The notes under the pieces were generated by a model that was given only the letters and a program-made list of their open reading frames with translations, made no database searches and was not told where the DNA came from. Shown in pieces: positions 1-8,460 of a stretch of DNA of 64,000 bases; positions within the stretch are counted from its first letter, which is position 1; every line of letters begins with the position of its first letter. Location of the stretch: assembly GCF_011604685.1 (NCBI RefSeq), contig NZ_CP050063.1:1448501-1512500 (forward strand). The letters run 5' to 3'. A program made the position numbers and the translations under genes. Origin of the DNA: Spirosoma aureum (lineage in GTDB: Bacteria; Bacteroidota; Bacteroidia; Cytophagales; Spirosomataceae).

Positions 1-1
1 T

Positions 2-1288
2 GCCTGCACGGGTATTGGTCCCGCTACCACTTTATTTCGTCCATCGTCACCGCATGAACAGTACGGACAATCGCTGAAAGCCGCCAAACTTGATCAAACG
101 GCACTGGGCGCTGATTGGGTTGCAGCTGGCGAACGGGCGTTACAGGATTCGCTTACAATCTCGATTCCGTATCGTGAGCGGGGTTATTTTTCGGCTAATA
201 AACCCACTGCGGCTGGTTACCGGATGAGTGCCCAGCGTGGCGATCGTTTTCTGGTACGTGTTGAAACGCAGGGCCAGAAAGATGTGCAGGTATTTATTGA
301 TGTTTTCGCTTTAGACGACCGCAACCGGACCAGCCTGGTAGCGGCCTCAAAAGCCGATACAAACGTACTGGCCTGGGAACCCCGGCGGACACAGAATTTT
401 CTGATTCGTATCCAGCCTGAATTACTGAGAAGCGGTAGCTATACTGTTTCTGTTACGCGGGAACCAGCACTTAGCTTTCCCGTTCAAGGCCGGGATAGCC
501 GACAGATCAGCAGCTTTTTTGGTGCATCGCGCGATGCAGGGCGCAGGCGACATGAAGGAGTCGACATTTTTGCACCCCGAGGAACACCTGCTGTAGCATC
601 GGTTGATGGCATTATTACGAGCGTTAGTACAAACAGCTTAGGCGGCAATGTGGTGTTCTTGTCAGACAATCAACGTAATATTCGATTGTATTATGCTCAC
701 CTTGATCAATGGAATGTCAATGCAGGACAGCACGTAACCATAGGTGATACAATTGGGTTTGTTGGCAATACGGGAAACGCCCGTACAACAGGACCTCACC
801 TTCATTTTGGTATATATGGCTTTAGTGATGGAGCCACAGACCCCCTTCCCTTCATCCGGCTCGGTCGCGGCCCAGCTCGTCAGGCGCTGCTGCCTGTATC
901 TCGATTAGGTGATTCAATACGGGTTTCGGCGGCCCGTACCTTTGTTCGATCTGCCCCTTCCAGCGATGCCAGCATGGTGAATGAACTGAGTAAATCGACG
1001 GCGTTGATGATTATTGGGGGTACTGAAGCCTGGCTTCGTGTTGAACTCCCCAATGGGCAAACTGGCTATGTGGCCAGTAATACAACTGAACCCGTGAAAC
1101 GTCCGCTTCGTCACTGGTCACTTACTTCACCATCTGATTTGCTGGATGCGGCCGACAGAAGGGCAGGTGCTATGAAGACATTACCAGCCGGTTACGCTGT
1201 TGATGTACTGTCTACATATGCTGGTTTTCAACTCGTTCGTGGTATTGATGGGCAGACAGGCTGGTTAGCGCCTACAACCGCTCCGTAA
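2..1288 (+). CDS. M23 family peptidase with SH3-like tail (5' truncated)
   Basis: The reading frame is open from the left edge, so the true start lies outside the window. Zinc metallopeptidase of the M23 (LytM/lysostaphin) type that cuts peptidoglycan peptides. The zinc motifs are visible as HEGVDIFAP and HLHFG, with the helper histidine in YYAHLDQ. After the catalytic domain comes a region with two SH3-like stretches (around RTFVRSAPSS and ending QTGWLAPTTAP) that probably bind cell wall. The first visible residues, ACTGIGPA, would fit the end of a lipobox with the Cys at residue 2, so an outer-membrane lipoprotein is likely but not provable here. Family assignment is firm; substrate is inferred. 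Confidence 0.9.
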   Translation, partial: ACTGIGPATTLFRPSSPHEQYGQSLKAAKLDQTALGADWVAAGERALQDSLTISIPYRERGYFSANKPTAAGYRMSAQRGDRFLVRVETQGQKDVQVFIDVFALDDRNRTSLVAASKADTNVLAWEPRRTQNFLIRIQPELLRSGSYTVSVTREPALSFPVQGRDSRQISSFFGASRDAGRRRHEGVDIFAPRGTPAVASVDGIITSVSTNSLGGNVVFLSDNQRNIRLYYAHLDQWNVNAGQHVTIGDTIGFVGNTGNARTTGPHLHFGIYGFSDGATDPLPFIRLGRGPARQALLPVSRLGDSIRVSAARTFVRSAPSSDASMVNELSKSTALMIIGGTEAWLRVELPNGQTGYVASNTTEPVKRPLRHWSLTSPSDLLDAADRRAGAMKTLPAGYAVDVLSTYAGFQLVRGIDGQTGWLAPTTAP

Positions 1289-1338
1289 ACGTGGTATAAA
1301 TTATTATTTAGAAGTGCTCTAAATTACGAGTTGCTTTG

Positions 1339-1346
1339 TATCTTTG
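1339..1346 (+). promoter_or_regulatory. Bacteroidota -7 promoter box (TATCTTTG)
   Basis: Exact match to the TAnnTTTG -7 consensus, 20 bp before the ATG at 1366. No convincing -33 TTTG is seen. Its position argues against the upstream TTG codon at 1336 as the start of the next gene. Confidence 0.5.
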
Positions 1347-1365
1347 TGCATCATTTAGCGTGATC

Positions 1366-1722
1366 ATGACGAGTAACCTACCGGCAACGTACCAGGTAAT
1401 ATTTAAGACAGATAAAGGGGTTGTTTATCAGTGCGATGCAACGAATCGGCTGATCCTGGAGTTCTGGGACACCCACACAGCACTATCAGCGCGCGATTTT
1501 ACCCAATTTCGGCGCATGGTCGAAACGGTCGACATTCGACAGATGGCTCTGAGCACTGATGCGGCTTATGATCTCGAGATTTTGACACCACCCCGCTCTG
1601 AGCGCTGCTATGTACTTACCCTCTGTGAAATTGTTCACTTGCGTGAATTGCTTAATGGAGCTAAACTTATGCTGGAACTTAACGCCATGCTTCGTGAGTG
1701 TGGCTGTTCGTTAGCAGAATAA
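1366..1722 (+). CDS. DUF6686-like small protein, copy A
   Basis: About 118 aa, no signal peptide. The ATG at 1366 is chosen over a TTG at 1336 because a promoter box lies between them. It aligns end to end with the product of 2708..3052: both have an L-x-F strand, a DF element, an ID pair, a TP-x-R motif and a C-terminal helix with L-x-x-LL/ML and a final MLR. So the two are paralogues. The match to the DUF6686 family is from memory and moderately sure. Function unknown. It sits directly upstream of ferritin with a terminator between, and the second copy shares an intergenic region holding Fur-like dyads, so a link to iron is inferred. Confidence 0.65.
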   Translation: MTSNLPATYQVIFKTDKGVVYQCDATNRLILEFWDTHTALSARDFTQFRRMVETVDIRQMALSTDAAYDLEILTPPRSERCYVLTLCEIVHLRELLNGAKLMLELNAMLRECGCSLAE

Positions 1723-1757
1723 CTATATATAGACTTCTTCTAAATTTTCTGATAATC

Positions 1758-1787
1758 AACCGGCTGTATAACAATGGCCGGTTTTTT
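1758..1787 (+). terminator. Rho-independent terminator after DUF6686-like copy A
   Basis: AACCGGC at 1758..1764 pairs with GCCGGTT at 1777..1783, followed by a T run. Confidence 0.8.
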
Positions 1788-1834
1788 GTTGTTTTTTTGT
1801 TACTAAATTATCTCACCGCATACGGTAGCACACT

Positions 1835-2368
1835 ATGAAAGACCTAGCAAGACTTCGTACGTCAATCAAGGAAAGCGTCGAATTAGCCCTAAACCAGCAG
1901 ATACAAATGGAACTGATTTCGTCATCGAAATACCTGGCGATGGCGGGCTGGTGCGACCGTAACGGGCTGGACTATAGCGCGGGCTTCTTCTACAAACAGT
2001 CGGAAGAAGAGCGTAAGCATGGCATGAAACTTTTTCATTATCTCTGTGATCAGGGAGCAACGGCTTATTCGCCTGAAATACCAGCAGTAGGTCAGGAGTT
2101 TGATTCGTTGCGTACGGTATTCGAAGCCGCATTGGACCAGGAAATTGCGGTTACGGATTCAATCAATCGCATTATCGGTATCTGCCGTCGTGAAAACGAT
2201 TATGCTACCGAAGAACTCCTGAAATGGTATGTGAAAGAACAGATGGAAGAAGAGTATATCGCCCGTCGTTGTCTTGATCTCTTCGATCAGATTCCTGCCG
2301 ATCAACTCTATTATCTGGATAAAAAAGTATCAAGCGTTACTTACCCCGAAAACGTTTTTGAAGGGTAA
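1835..2368 (+). CDS. ftnA: Ferritin (non-haem, FtnA-like)
   Basis: 177 aa, the usual length of bacterial non-haem ferritins. It stores iron as a ferric core inside a 24-subunit shell in the cytoplasm. The four-helix bundle is recognisable, with ferroxidase ligands in MELISSSKYLAMAGW and SEEERKHGMKLFHYL (E-x-x-H), then a further Glu pair in the EQMEEEYIARR helix. The C-terminal YYLDKKVSS tail is typical for Bacteroidota. It has its own terminator on both sides, so it is probably a single transcription unit. Neighbours on both sides are DUF6686-like paralogues. Confidence 0.95.
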   Translation: MKDLARLRTSIKESVELALNQQIQMELISSSKYLAMAGWCDRNGLDYSAGFFYKQSEEERKHGMKLFHYLCDQGATAYSPEIPAVGQEFDSLRTVFEAALDQEIAVTDSINRIIGICRRENDYATEELLKWYVKEQMEEEYIARRCLDLFDQIPADQLYYLDKKVSSVTYPENVFEG

Positions 2369-2390
2369 TTTTCGTGAAAGAACAAACAGA

Positions 2391-2421
2391 AGCGGCACTC
2401 TATCCGGGTGCCGCTTTTTTG
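2391..2421 (+). terminator. Rho-independent terminator after ferritin
   Basis: AGCGGCAC at 2391..2398 pairs with GTGCCGCT at 2408..2415, then a run of Ts. Confidence 0.85.
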
Positions 2422-2463
2422 TTAGAGGGAAGGTGAACTATGGTCAATACAGTGACAGAATGA

Positions 2464-2694
2464 TTAGTTTAACACAGTACACTGTAGACCGGCTCGTGTC
2501 AGAAGTCGGATTATGTCGGACTCGGTGAGTGATTTTGTTTCGATTCGCAGGACGCAATCGCAATCCTCAAGATCAATGCTCCAGCGACATACGGCGTCGG
2601 CAGATTGCCCCTGCAGTTTGCACAACTGACAGGCTGCCTGATGGATTCGTTGGTCGGTATTGATGTTGGTTCGGAAAACAAGCACGTTTAGCAT
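2464..2694 (-). CDS. Small HMA-like (ferredoxin-fold) protein
   Basis: 76 aa starting at an ATG 13 bp after the stop of the gene at 2708..3052, so the two form a leftward operon. The pattern (MLNVLVFRTNI strand, helix, WSIDLEDCDCVLRIE strands, helix, LQCTVLN strand) resembles the heavy-metal-associated fold. The usual metal-binding CxxC loop is absent: the loop is NINTDQRIH, with CQLC and CDC placed elsewhere. A metal-sensing or regulatory role is only a guess from fold and iron-related neighbours. Confidence 0.6.
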   Translation of the reverse strand: MLNVLVFRTNINTDQRIHQAACQLCKLQGQSADAVCRWSIDLEDCDCVLRIETKSLTESDIIRLLTRAGLQCTVLN

Positions 2695-2707
2695 ACTCCA
2701 TATCGGG

Positions 2708-3052
2708 TTAGTTCTGTGCGTTGCGGAGCATTTCGAACCAGTGCAGCCGGGCTACGGCCTGGTTGAGCATCTTTTTCAGTTCAGTTAGTTCATTCACTCG
2801 AAAACTGAAACTCAGGTATCGGGAAGGAGTACTTAGATGAATGCGGTCTTCGTGCGGATGAACATCGAAATACGCCTTCGTATCAATGCTTCTTACATTC
2901 CATTCCAAAGTCAGAAAATCGTCGTAACAAAGCCATTGCGTGATGTTATTGAATTGTAAAGCGATATTATGTGTATTATCAGACGCCGTATGCCCATAGA
3001 GCACAATGCGTCCACTAGTCGATTCTGATAAAAGGTGACATTGACATAGCAT
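2708..3052 (-). CDS. DUF6686-like small protein, copy B
   Basis: 114 aa, paralogue of the product of 1366..1722 (see the shared L-x-F, DF, TP-x-R and terminal MLR elements). The N-terminus carries MLCQCH, a Cys pair that copy A lacks. First gene of a leftward two-gene operon with the HMA-like gene. Its promoter must lie within or near 3053..3265, which contains two Fur-box-like dyads. Function unknown; an iron-responsive role is inferred. Confidence 0.65.
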   Translation of the reverse strand: MLCQCHLLSESTSGRIVLYGHTASDNTHNIALQFNNITQWLCYDDFLTLEWNVRSIDTKAYFDVHPHEDRIHLSTPSRYLSFSFRVNELTELKKMLNQAVARLHWFEMLRNAQN

Positions 3053-3163
3053 ACGAGTTGAGTTTTATAGCCAGAATGTTCTGTGTATACAGCTGCATCG
3101 CAGCAAACTGGTGTGCAGTGGCTGGTTGAGGACACTGTTGTTGATTGCACAAACCTATTAGTT

Positions 3164-3214
3164 GTTTATAATGATTCCAAATAATGTGATTGATTATTTG
3201 GAATCATTATAAAC
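3164..3214. promoter_or_regulatory. Perfect 22-bp inverted repeat made of two Fur-box-like dyads
   Basis: Left arm 3164..3185 and right arm 3193..3214 are exact reverse complements with a 7-nt spacer. Inside each arm, a 17-mer (3165..3181, TTTATAATGATTCCAAA, and 3197..3213) is itself an imperfect dyad of the form TTTnnAATnATTnnAAA. This resembles Fur boxes. It lies between the divergent genes at 3052 and 3266, so one factor could control both. Confidence 0.7.
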
Positions 3215-3265
3215 AAATATAGTTTTACGACCTTAGTTTACTGATCACATAAAGCAGTTTTTATC

Positions 3266-4189
3266 ATGCACGTGACTTTGTTTACTTCATTGTTATTGCT
3301 GGGGTTGAGTCATGTTATAGCACAACCCCGACCTGAAGATGTTGCAGCTATTAAAGGCCAATGTGGTTGCCATGATGTAACCTTTTTATACGCAGAAACC
3401 TTTGCCCCTGACAAGGCTTACTCCTTCAAAGATCGCTATGCGGCTAAAGGCATCGAGTGGGTATTTGTTGAAGAAGAATCCGGCCCGGCAGATCGACCCA
3501 CTAAAGTGGTGATTCAGCACCTGTTGGTTATTGGTGATACACTCGTCATTAAACACTGGCGGGAAGACTGGCTCTATCAGAATACAAGTCTGCTTAAGTT
3601 TGATCAGAGTGCATCCTGGAAGCGGGCTGATATTACGACGGCGCAGGCTAAAGGGCAATGGACGCAGAAAGTATTTGAAGTAGATGATAGTCCGCGTTAT
3701 GAAGGATCAGCCACCTGGATTCATGCTGACGGTCGGCATTATTGGGAAAACACGGCTGATGCTCCGTTGCCGCGCCGGGAATACACCAAACGCACAGATT
3801 ATAATGTCATGCGCCGGACGAATCACCATGAAATCCAGCCAGATGGCTATATCCATGAACAGGATAACGACAAGATTATTCGGTCCGAAGCGGGTGATCA
3901 GCTAGTTGCTTCAGAAAAAGGCCTTAATACGTACCACCGGATCGACGAAAAAAAATGCCAGGCCGCCAAAGTCTGGTGGGCTAAAAACAGAGCTTATTGG
4001 GCTGATGTCAGGGCTGTCTGGAATGAGGTCTTAACGAATCGAAAAGTCGTTGCTATTAAAGGACAGGTAAAAGGCAATGTGTTAAGCCGTGATCTGGACG
4101 AATTGGAAAAAGCGTATCAGAAACAACCTGTTGCATCGGAAGCGAACAAACAGCTCATTCATCAGACGATAGAACAATATTTAAAGTAG
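3266..4189 (+). CDS. DUF6607 family secreted protein
   Basis: 307 aa with a clear signal peptide (MHVTLFTSLLLLGLSHVIAQ), so periplasmic or exported. Recognisable DUF6607 features are QCGCHDVTFLYAETF near the N-terminus, IQHLLVIGDTLVIKHWREDW around residue 95, and many aromatic motifs after it. Function is not known to me; members are Bacteroidota proteins. The Fur-like inverted pair 52 bp upstream of its start suggests iron control. Confidence 0.75.
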   Translation: MHVTLFTSLLLLGLSHVIAQPRPEDVAAIKGQCGCHDVTFLYAETFAPDKAYSFKDRYAAKGIEWVFVEEESGPADRPTKVVIQHLLVIGDTLVIKHWREDWLYQNTSLLKFDQSASWKRADITTAQAKGQWTQKVFEVDDSPRYEGSATWIHADGRHYWENTADAPLPRREYTKRTDYNVMRRTNHHEIQPDGYIHEQDNDKIIRSEAGDQLVASEKGLNTYHRIDEKKCQAAKVWWAKNRAYWADVRAVWNEVLTNRKVVAIKGQVKGNVLSRDLDELEKAYQKQPVASEANKQLIHQTIEQYLK

Positions 4190-4239
4190 CGTTTCTCATG
4201 ATTTGGGTATAGAAATAGAAACCTCAGCCGATGCACATC

Positions 4240-4533
4240 TTATTTGTCAGGAGTATTCTGGCTAACAACTCGTACCGAATCACTGACAGAGGAAGAATTC
4301 CAGGACGTATCAACTGGCGCTTTGACCTCAACGGTATCACAGTCTTCAAGGCGTTGTTGTAAATTTTTAATCTGACCTTCCTGCTGGGTAAGGTTCCGTC
4401 GAAGGTCCTGCGTAGCATCCTCAAGCCGCTGATGCCTGTGATAAGCCACAGCGAGCAGTGCTGCGATGCCTAATAGCAGAACAAATACTACGGTCAGAAG
4501 TGAATAAACAACTCCTCGGCTTGCAGCAGTCAT
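4240..4533 (-). CDS. Single-pass membrane protein with coiled coil
   Basis: About 97 aa from the ATG at 4533; a TTG 33 bp upstream would be a weaker start. An N-terminal membrane helix (YSLLTVVFVLLLGIAALLAV) is followed by a basic stretch and a heptad-rich coiled coil (around DLRRNLTQQEGQIKNLQQRL). The C-terminus is Ser/Val-rich and probably disordered. No family recognised. It lies 50 bp or more downstream of the terminator for the next leftward gene, so it is probably transcribed separately. Confidence 0.6.
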   Translation of the reverse strand: MTAASRGVVYSLLTVVFVLLLGIAALLAVAYHRHQRLEDATQDLRRNLTQQEGQIKNLQQRLEDCDTVEVKAPVDTSWNSSSVSDSVRVVSQNTPDK

Positions 4534-4588
4534 GAGGTGTAGGCGGGGTACAGGGGAAAGCTGCAAATAAACAAAAAGCTACGGCCAT

Positions 4589-4626
4589 AAAAAAGCCTAT
4601 AACTGGAATGAGTCATAGGCTTTTTT
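4589..4626 (-). terminator. Terminator for DUF4136 gene (symmetric, may act both ways)
   Basis: A 12-bp perfect stem: AAAAAAGCCTAT at 4589..4600 with ATAGGCTTTTTT at 4615..4626. On the minus strand it follows the stop at 4646. Confidence 0.8.
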
Positions 4627-4645
4627 ACTTAAGTAACAGAAACGC

Positions 4646-5215
4646 TTACCGTGCTGCGCCGTAGTCCTGACCGGCACTCTCTGGGAAGTTCTTCATAATA
4701 CTGGTTACTGTTTCGCGGAAGGTCTGATCGCGATCACGTTCTTTATTCCGGTTATTGAGCTGACCCGTTGCCCAGCCCTGCCAGATGATATCGTTCGTGC
4801 GAGCATCCGAAACATTAACTACAACACGGTTTTCTTCATATTGCCGTGAGTAAACGTTATTTCCCATACCACCATACCACCACGAATAGGGCGAGTACAT
4901 GTTATTCGACTGGATCTGTTGACGATCACGCGAGTCCGTGAAGAAACGGACAATGAGGTCGGCTTCACCCTGGGTTACAGGCTTGTATCCACGAGCTTTA
5001 AGTGACTGATCCAGTGCATCAGCAATCCTGCGTTGATTCAGGTTACTGCCTACAATTGGATCGGCGTTACGCTGACGATCGGCTTCAATGCGGTAGGTTG
5101 CAAATTGCCGAACGTTCACTTTAGGGTCATAGTCATACTTAACCGTAATGGCCGGAGCGCAGGACGCCAGCGTACCGGCGATAAAAAGACTGCTGATTAT
5201 GCCTTTGAGTTTCAT
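4646..5215 (-). CDS. DUF4136 lipoprotein
   Basis: About 189 aa from the ATG at 5215. The signal peptide ends in the lipobox LASC, so the protein is lipid-anchored. The DUF4136 signature is visible: VKYDYDPKVNVRQFATYRI near the mature N-terminus, then the GYKPVTQGEADLIVRFF segment and RTNDIIWQGWATG. Members are envelope lipoproteins of unknown role in many Gram-negative bacteria. Stands alone with its own terminator. Confidence 0.85.
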   Translation of the reverse strand: MKLKGIISSLFIAGTLASCAPAITVKYDYDPKVNVRQFATYRIEADRQRNADPIVGSNLNQRRIADALDQSLKARGYKPVTQGEADLIVRFFTDSRDRQQIQSNNMYSPYSWWYGGMGNNVYSRQYEENRVVVNVSDARTNDIIWQGWATGQLNNRNKERDRDQTFRETVTSIMKNFPESAGQDYGAAR

Positions 5216-5464
5216 TTGGTTTGAATCGTTATGTGCTGTCAAATCGATTAGTTAACGCTGAGAAATCCGTCGTTCGTATATGACAATTGAATAACTAAAT
5301 AAAGAAACAATTCGTTCCGATTTCTGAACGTAAAGTAGATGAATAGAATGATCGTAAACAACTGATAATCAACAATTAATTATATTTTAATTGACAGGTA
5401 ATTTTGGCGTTCTCAATACGTTATTCTGTTCGTCGCCAGAACGGTTTACCCGCGGATTTAGTAT

Positions 5465-5496
5465 AAAAAAAACACGGCCGAGCCAGCCGTGTTTTT
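5465..5496 (-). terminator. Terminator of the atpA-atpG unit
   Basis: AAAAACACGGC at 5468..5478 pairs with GCCGTGTTTTT at 5486..5496, 20 bp past the atpG stop in the minus direction. Confidence 0.85.
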
Positions 5497-5516
5497 CCAT
5501 AATCCAGAAAAAAGTT

Positions 5517-6404
5517 TTAAGCACTGGCCAGAGCCTCGGCACCACCCACGATTTCGAGAATCTCGGTCGTGATGGCTGCCTGACGAGTCCGGTTATAAAC
5601 CAGTCGGAGTTCTTTCAGAAGCTCTCCAGCGTTTTCAGTCGCTTTATCCATGGCTGTCATCCTTGCTCCGTGTTCCGAAGCATTAGAATCCAGTACGGCT
5701 TTGTATAATTGAATCTTCAGCGTTTTCGGTATCAGTTCAGTAATGATTTCTTTTTCCGATGGCTCGAAGATGTAATTAATGGCCGGAGCGGTCGAGCCTG
5801 CCGGAGCTTCTGTTGCCACAATCGGCAGCATTTGCTCTGTTCGCACGATTTGCATGGCCGCATTTTTGAACTCGTTATAAATGACTTCTACAACGTCGTA
5901 TCTGCCATTGGCGAAGCCGTTCATGGCTTCTTCTGCGGCAGTACGTACGGTAGCGAAACTCAGAGAGCCGAATGCATCTACGTGTGACGTATTAACTTTA
6001 AAGCCCCGGCGCTGGAAAGCTTCTGCCCCCTTTTTGCCAATGGCCATGATTTCGACGTTACCCGAACGAGCCTGCGACGCATACTTTTCATCAATTACAG
6101 TCAGTGCGGCTTTGACAACGTTTGTATTGAACGCCCCGCACAATCCGCGATCCGACGTGATAACGATCAGGAGTACCCGTTCAACAGGACGTGCCTGTTT
6201 GTAGGGGCTTTCTGACGCGGTTTCTGCACCCGCCGATACTGTGCCAAGCATCTGACTCAGTTTCTTCGCGTAGGGGCGGAGTTGCGTAATGTTATCCTGG
6301 GCCCGACGTAACTTGGCAGCCGCTACCATCTTCATGGCTTTGGTTATCTGCTGCGTTGAATTGATCGATGTTATCCGGGCGCGTACTTCTTTTAGTGATG
6401 CCAT
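5517..6404 (-). CDS. atpG: ATP synthase F1 subunit gamma
   Basis: 295 aa, normal length. The gamma subunit is the central rotor shaft of the F1 motor. The conserved N-terminal helix (MASLKEVRARITSINSTQQI, followed by TKAMKMVAAAKLRRAQ) and the C-terminal helix (LRLVYNRTRQAAITTEILEI) that form the coiled coil inside the alpha3beta3 ring are both intact. ITSDRGLCGAFN is the family motif. It follows atpA after a 96-bp spacer filled by a heptamer hairpin, and ends at a strong terminator. Confidence 0.97.
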   Translation of the reverse strand: MASLKEVRARITSINSTQQITKAMKMVAAAKLRRAQDNITQLRPYAKKLSQMLGTVSAGAETASESPYKQARPVERVLLIVITSDRGLCGAFNTNVVKAALTVIDEKYASQARSGNVEIMAIGKKGAEAFQRRGFKVNTSHVDAFGSLSFATVRTAAEEAMNGFANGRYDVVEVIYNEFKNAAMQIVRTEQMLPIVATEAPAGSTAPAINYIFEPSEKEIITELIPKTLKIQLYKAVLDSNASEHGARMTAMDKATENAGELLKELRLVYNRTRQAAITTEILEIVGGAEALASA

Positions 6405-6409
6405 AGCTA

Positions 6410-6496
6410 GTTTTCAGTTTTCGGTTCTCAGTTTTCGGTTGCTGATACCAGAATGAACCTATGCGGTCAGCAAACCGAAAACTGAAAACTGAAAAC
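6410..6496. repeat. Heptamer-array hairpin between atpA and atpG
   Basis: Left arm 6410..6445 is a run of 7-mers of the type TTTTCAG/TTTTCGG; right arm 6467..6496 holds their reverse complements (AAAACTG, AAAACCG). The arms pair imperfectly because the number of 7-mers differs. It fills nearly all of the atpA-atpG gap. Confidence 0.8.
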
Positions 6497-6500
6497 CAGT

Positions 6501-8075
6501 TTAGTATTGTGCCGACAGATCAGCAGCTACTTTCTTGAGCGCAGCCGTTGCTTCATCGGTAAGCTTACCCGCCCGGAGGTCATTAAGAACCGCCGGATAC
6601 TGGGCGTTCAATACCATGGCGAACTCACTTTCAAATGCTTTCACTTTATTGACGGGAACCCGGTCGAGTAGCCCATTCGTAGAGGCATAGATAATCGCTA
6701 CCTGCTGTTCTACCTGAACCGGCGAATACTGAGGTTGTTTCAGTATTTCCTGATTCCGGCGACCCCGCTCGATCGTCAGTTTCGTCGACGCATCAAGGTC
6801 TGAACCAAACTTGGCAAAGGCCTCCAACTCACGGAACTGGGCCTGATCAAGTTTTAAAGTACCAGCCACTTTCTTCATCGATTTGATCTGAGCGTTACCA
6901 CCTACGCGTGATACCGAAATACCTACGTTGATGGCTGGCCGGATTCCTGAGTTGAACAGGTTCGACTCCAGGAAGATCTGCCCGTCTGTAATCGAAATTA
7001 CGTTGGTTGGAATATAAGCTGATACGTCACCAGCCTGCGTTTCGATGATTGGAAGAGCCGTTAATGAACCACCACCTTTTACTTTATCCTTCAGGGAAGG
7101 CGGCAGGTCGTTCATGTTTTTAGCGATCTCGTCGTTCGAGTTGATCTTGGCGGCCCGCTCCAGTAGCCGACTGTGCAGGTAAAATACGTCACCTGGGTAA
7201 GCCTCACGGCCTGGTGGGCGACGCAGCAGCAATGATACTTCGCGGTAAGCAACGGCCTGTTTCGACAAATCGTCATAAACAACCAGAGCCGGGCGGCCTG
7301 TGTCGCGGAAGTACTCACCGATGGCGGCACCCGTAAACGGCGCAAAGAACTGCATTGGTGAAGGGTCCGATGCGTTGGCCGACACGATGACCGTGTAGTC
7401 CATAGCACCTGCCTTACGCAGCGTTTGCTCTACCTGCTTTACGGTTGATGCTTTCTGACCGCAGGCAACGTAGATACAGAATACAGGCTGACCTTTATCG
7501 TAGAATTCTTTCTGGTTAATGATCGTATCGATGGCCACGGCAGTTTTACCTGTCTGACGGTCACCGATGATCAATTCGCGCTGACCACGGCCGATGGGAA
7601 TCATAGCATCGATCGCTTTGATCCCTGTTTGCAGTGGCTCATTTACGGGCTGACGGAAAATAACACCCGGCGCTTTCCGTTCCAGAGGCATTGGAAACAG
7701 GTCGCCCTGAATGGGGCCCATACCGTCAATTGGATGGCCAAGCGTGTTTACAACCCGACCGAGGATGCCATCGCCAACGTTTACATAAGCGATCTGATCG
7801 GTGCGTTTAACGGTATCGCCTTCTTTAACGTCCGAATAATCGCCGAGCAATACAGCTCCAACGTTATCTTCTTCGAGGTTCAGCGCCATAGCCTGAAGCC
7901 CGTTGTTGAACGACAGTAGTTCACCGGCCTGCACCTTCGAGAGGCCGTAGATACGCGCTACGCCGTCGCCGATTTGCAGCACCGTACCGACTTCTTCGAG
8001 TTCAGCCTCGGTTTGTGTACCGGCTAACTGCTGGCGCAGAATGGCTGATATCTCGTCGGGTCTTACGGATTCCAT
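6501..8075 (-). CDS. atpA: ATP synthase F1 subunit alpha
   Basis: 524 aa. Non-catalytic nucleotide-binding subunit of the F1 ring. Walker A is [14 protein letters not shown], and the alpha signature [14 protein letters not shown] is present near residue 375. The N-terminal [17 protein letters not shown] is the helix that contacts subunit delta. First gene of a two-gene unit with atpG. The gene before it is divergent, so atpH (delta) is not next to atpA as it is in many genomes. Confidence 0.98.
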   Translation of the reverse strand: MESVRPDEISAILRQQLAGTQTEAELEEVGTVLQIGDGVARIYGLSKVQAGELLSFNNGLQAMALNLEEDNVGAVLLGDYSDVKEGDTVKRTDQIAYVNVGDGILGRVVNTLGHPIDGMGPIQGDLFPMPLERKAPGVIFRQPVNEPLQTGIKAIDAMIPIGRGQRELIIGDRQTGKTAVAIDTIINQKEFYDKGQPVFCIYVACGQKASTVKQVEQTLRKAGAMDYTVIVSANASDPSPMQFFAPFTGAAIGEYFRDTGRPALVVYDDLSKQAVAYREVSLLLRRPPGREAYPGDVFYLHSRLLERAAKINSNDEIAKNMNDLPPSLKDKVKGGGSLTALPIIETQAGDVSAYIPTNVISITDGQIFLESNLFNSGIRPAINVGISVSRVGGNAQIKSMKKVAGTLKLDQAQFRELEAFAKFGSDLDASTKLTIERGRRNQEILKQPQYSPVQVEQQVAIIYASTNGLLDRVPVNKVKAFESEFAMVLNAQYPAVLNDLRAGKLTDEATAALKKVAADLSAQY

Positions 8076-8112
8076 ATAAGTAGGATGAAATTTAGAGATT
8101 GATTTTCGGCCG

Positions 8113-8120
8113 CAAAGGTA
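8113..8120 (-). promoter_or_regulatory. Bacteroidota -7 promoter box of atpA (TACCTTTG)
   Basis: Exact TAnnTTTG match on the minus strand, 38 bp before the atpA start. A canonical -33 is not obvious. The remaining divergent spacer up to 8460 shows nothing else clear. Confidence 0.65.
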
Positions 8121-8460
8121 CGATTAAAATTTGATAAAAATGCGATGATTTTTATAATCAACGGCTGAATGTTAGACTTTTCCGATAAACCGCTATATAA
8201 TATCTAAACCATTGAGCAAACAATTAAACCGTTTGTCCAAATTTGGAGTATTTTAAGAAAGTAAGATTAGCAAAAGCAGACAGTTTGCGCTACTTTTATA
8301 GGCTATACAGAATAGTCTTTTTAGGGTAAAATACAGTACCTTGCGCGTTAAGGAGCAGGGTTAAATTTTAGTGAAAGTGTTGTTCTCCAAACTTTTCTGC
8401 TATCTGTTCACGTTTTATCAATAAATCAGTTTAGTGCATATCACTCCGTTTTTAGTTCGC

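Noticed and set aside
6410..6496. Possible CRISPR array
   Set aside because: Units are 7-mers without spacers and face each other as a hairpin; no cas genes nearby.
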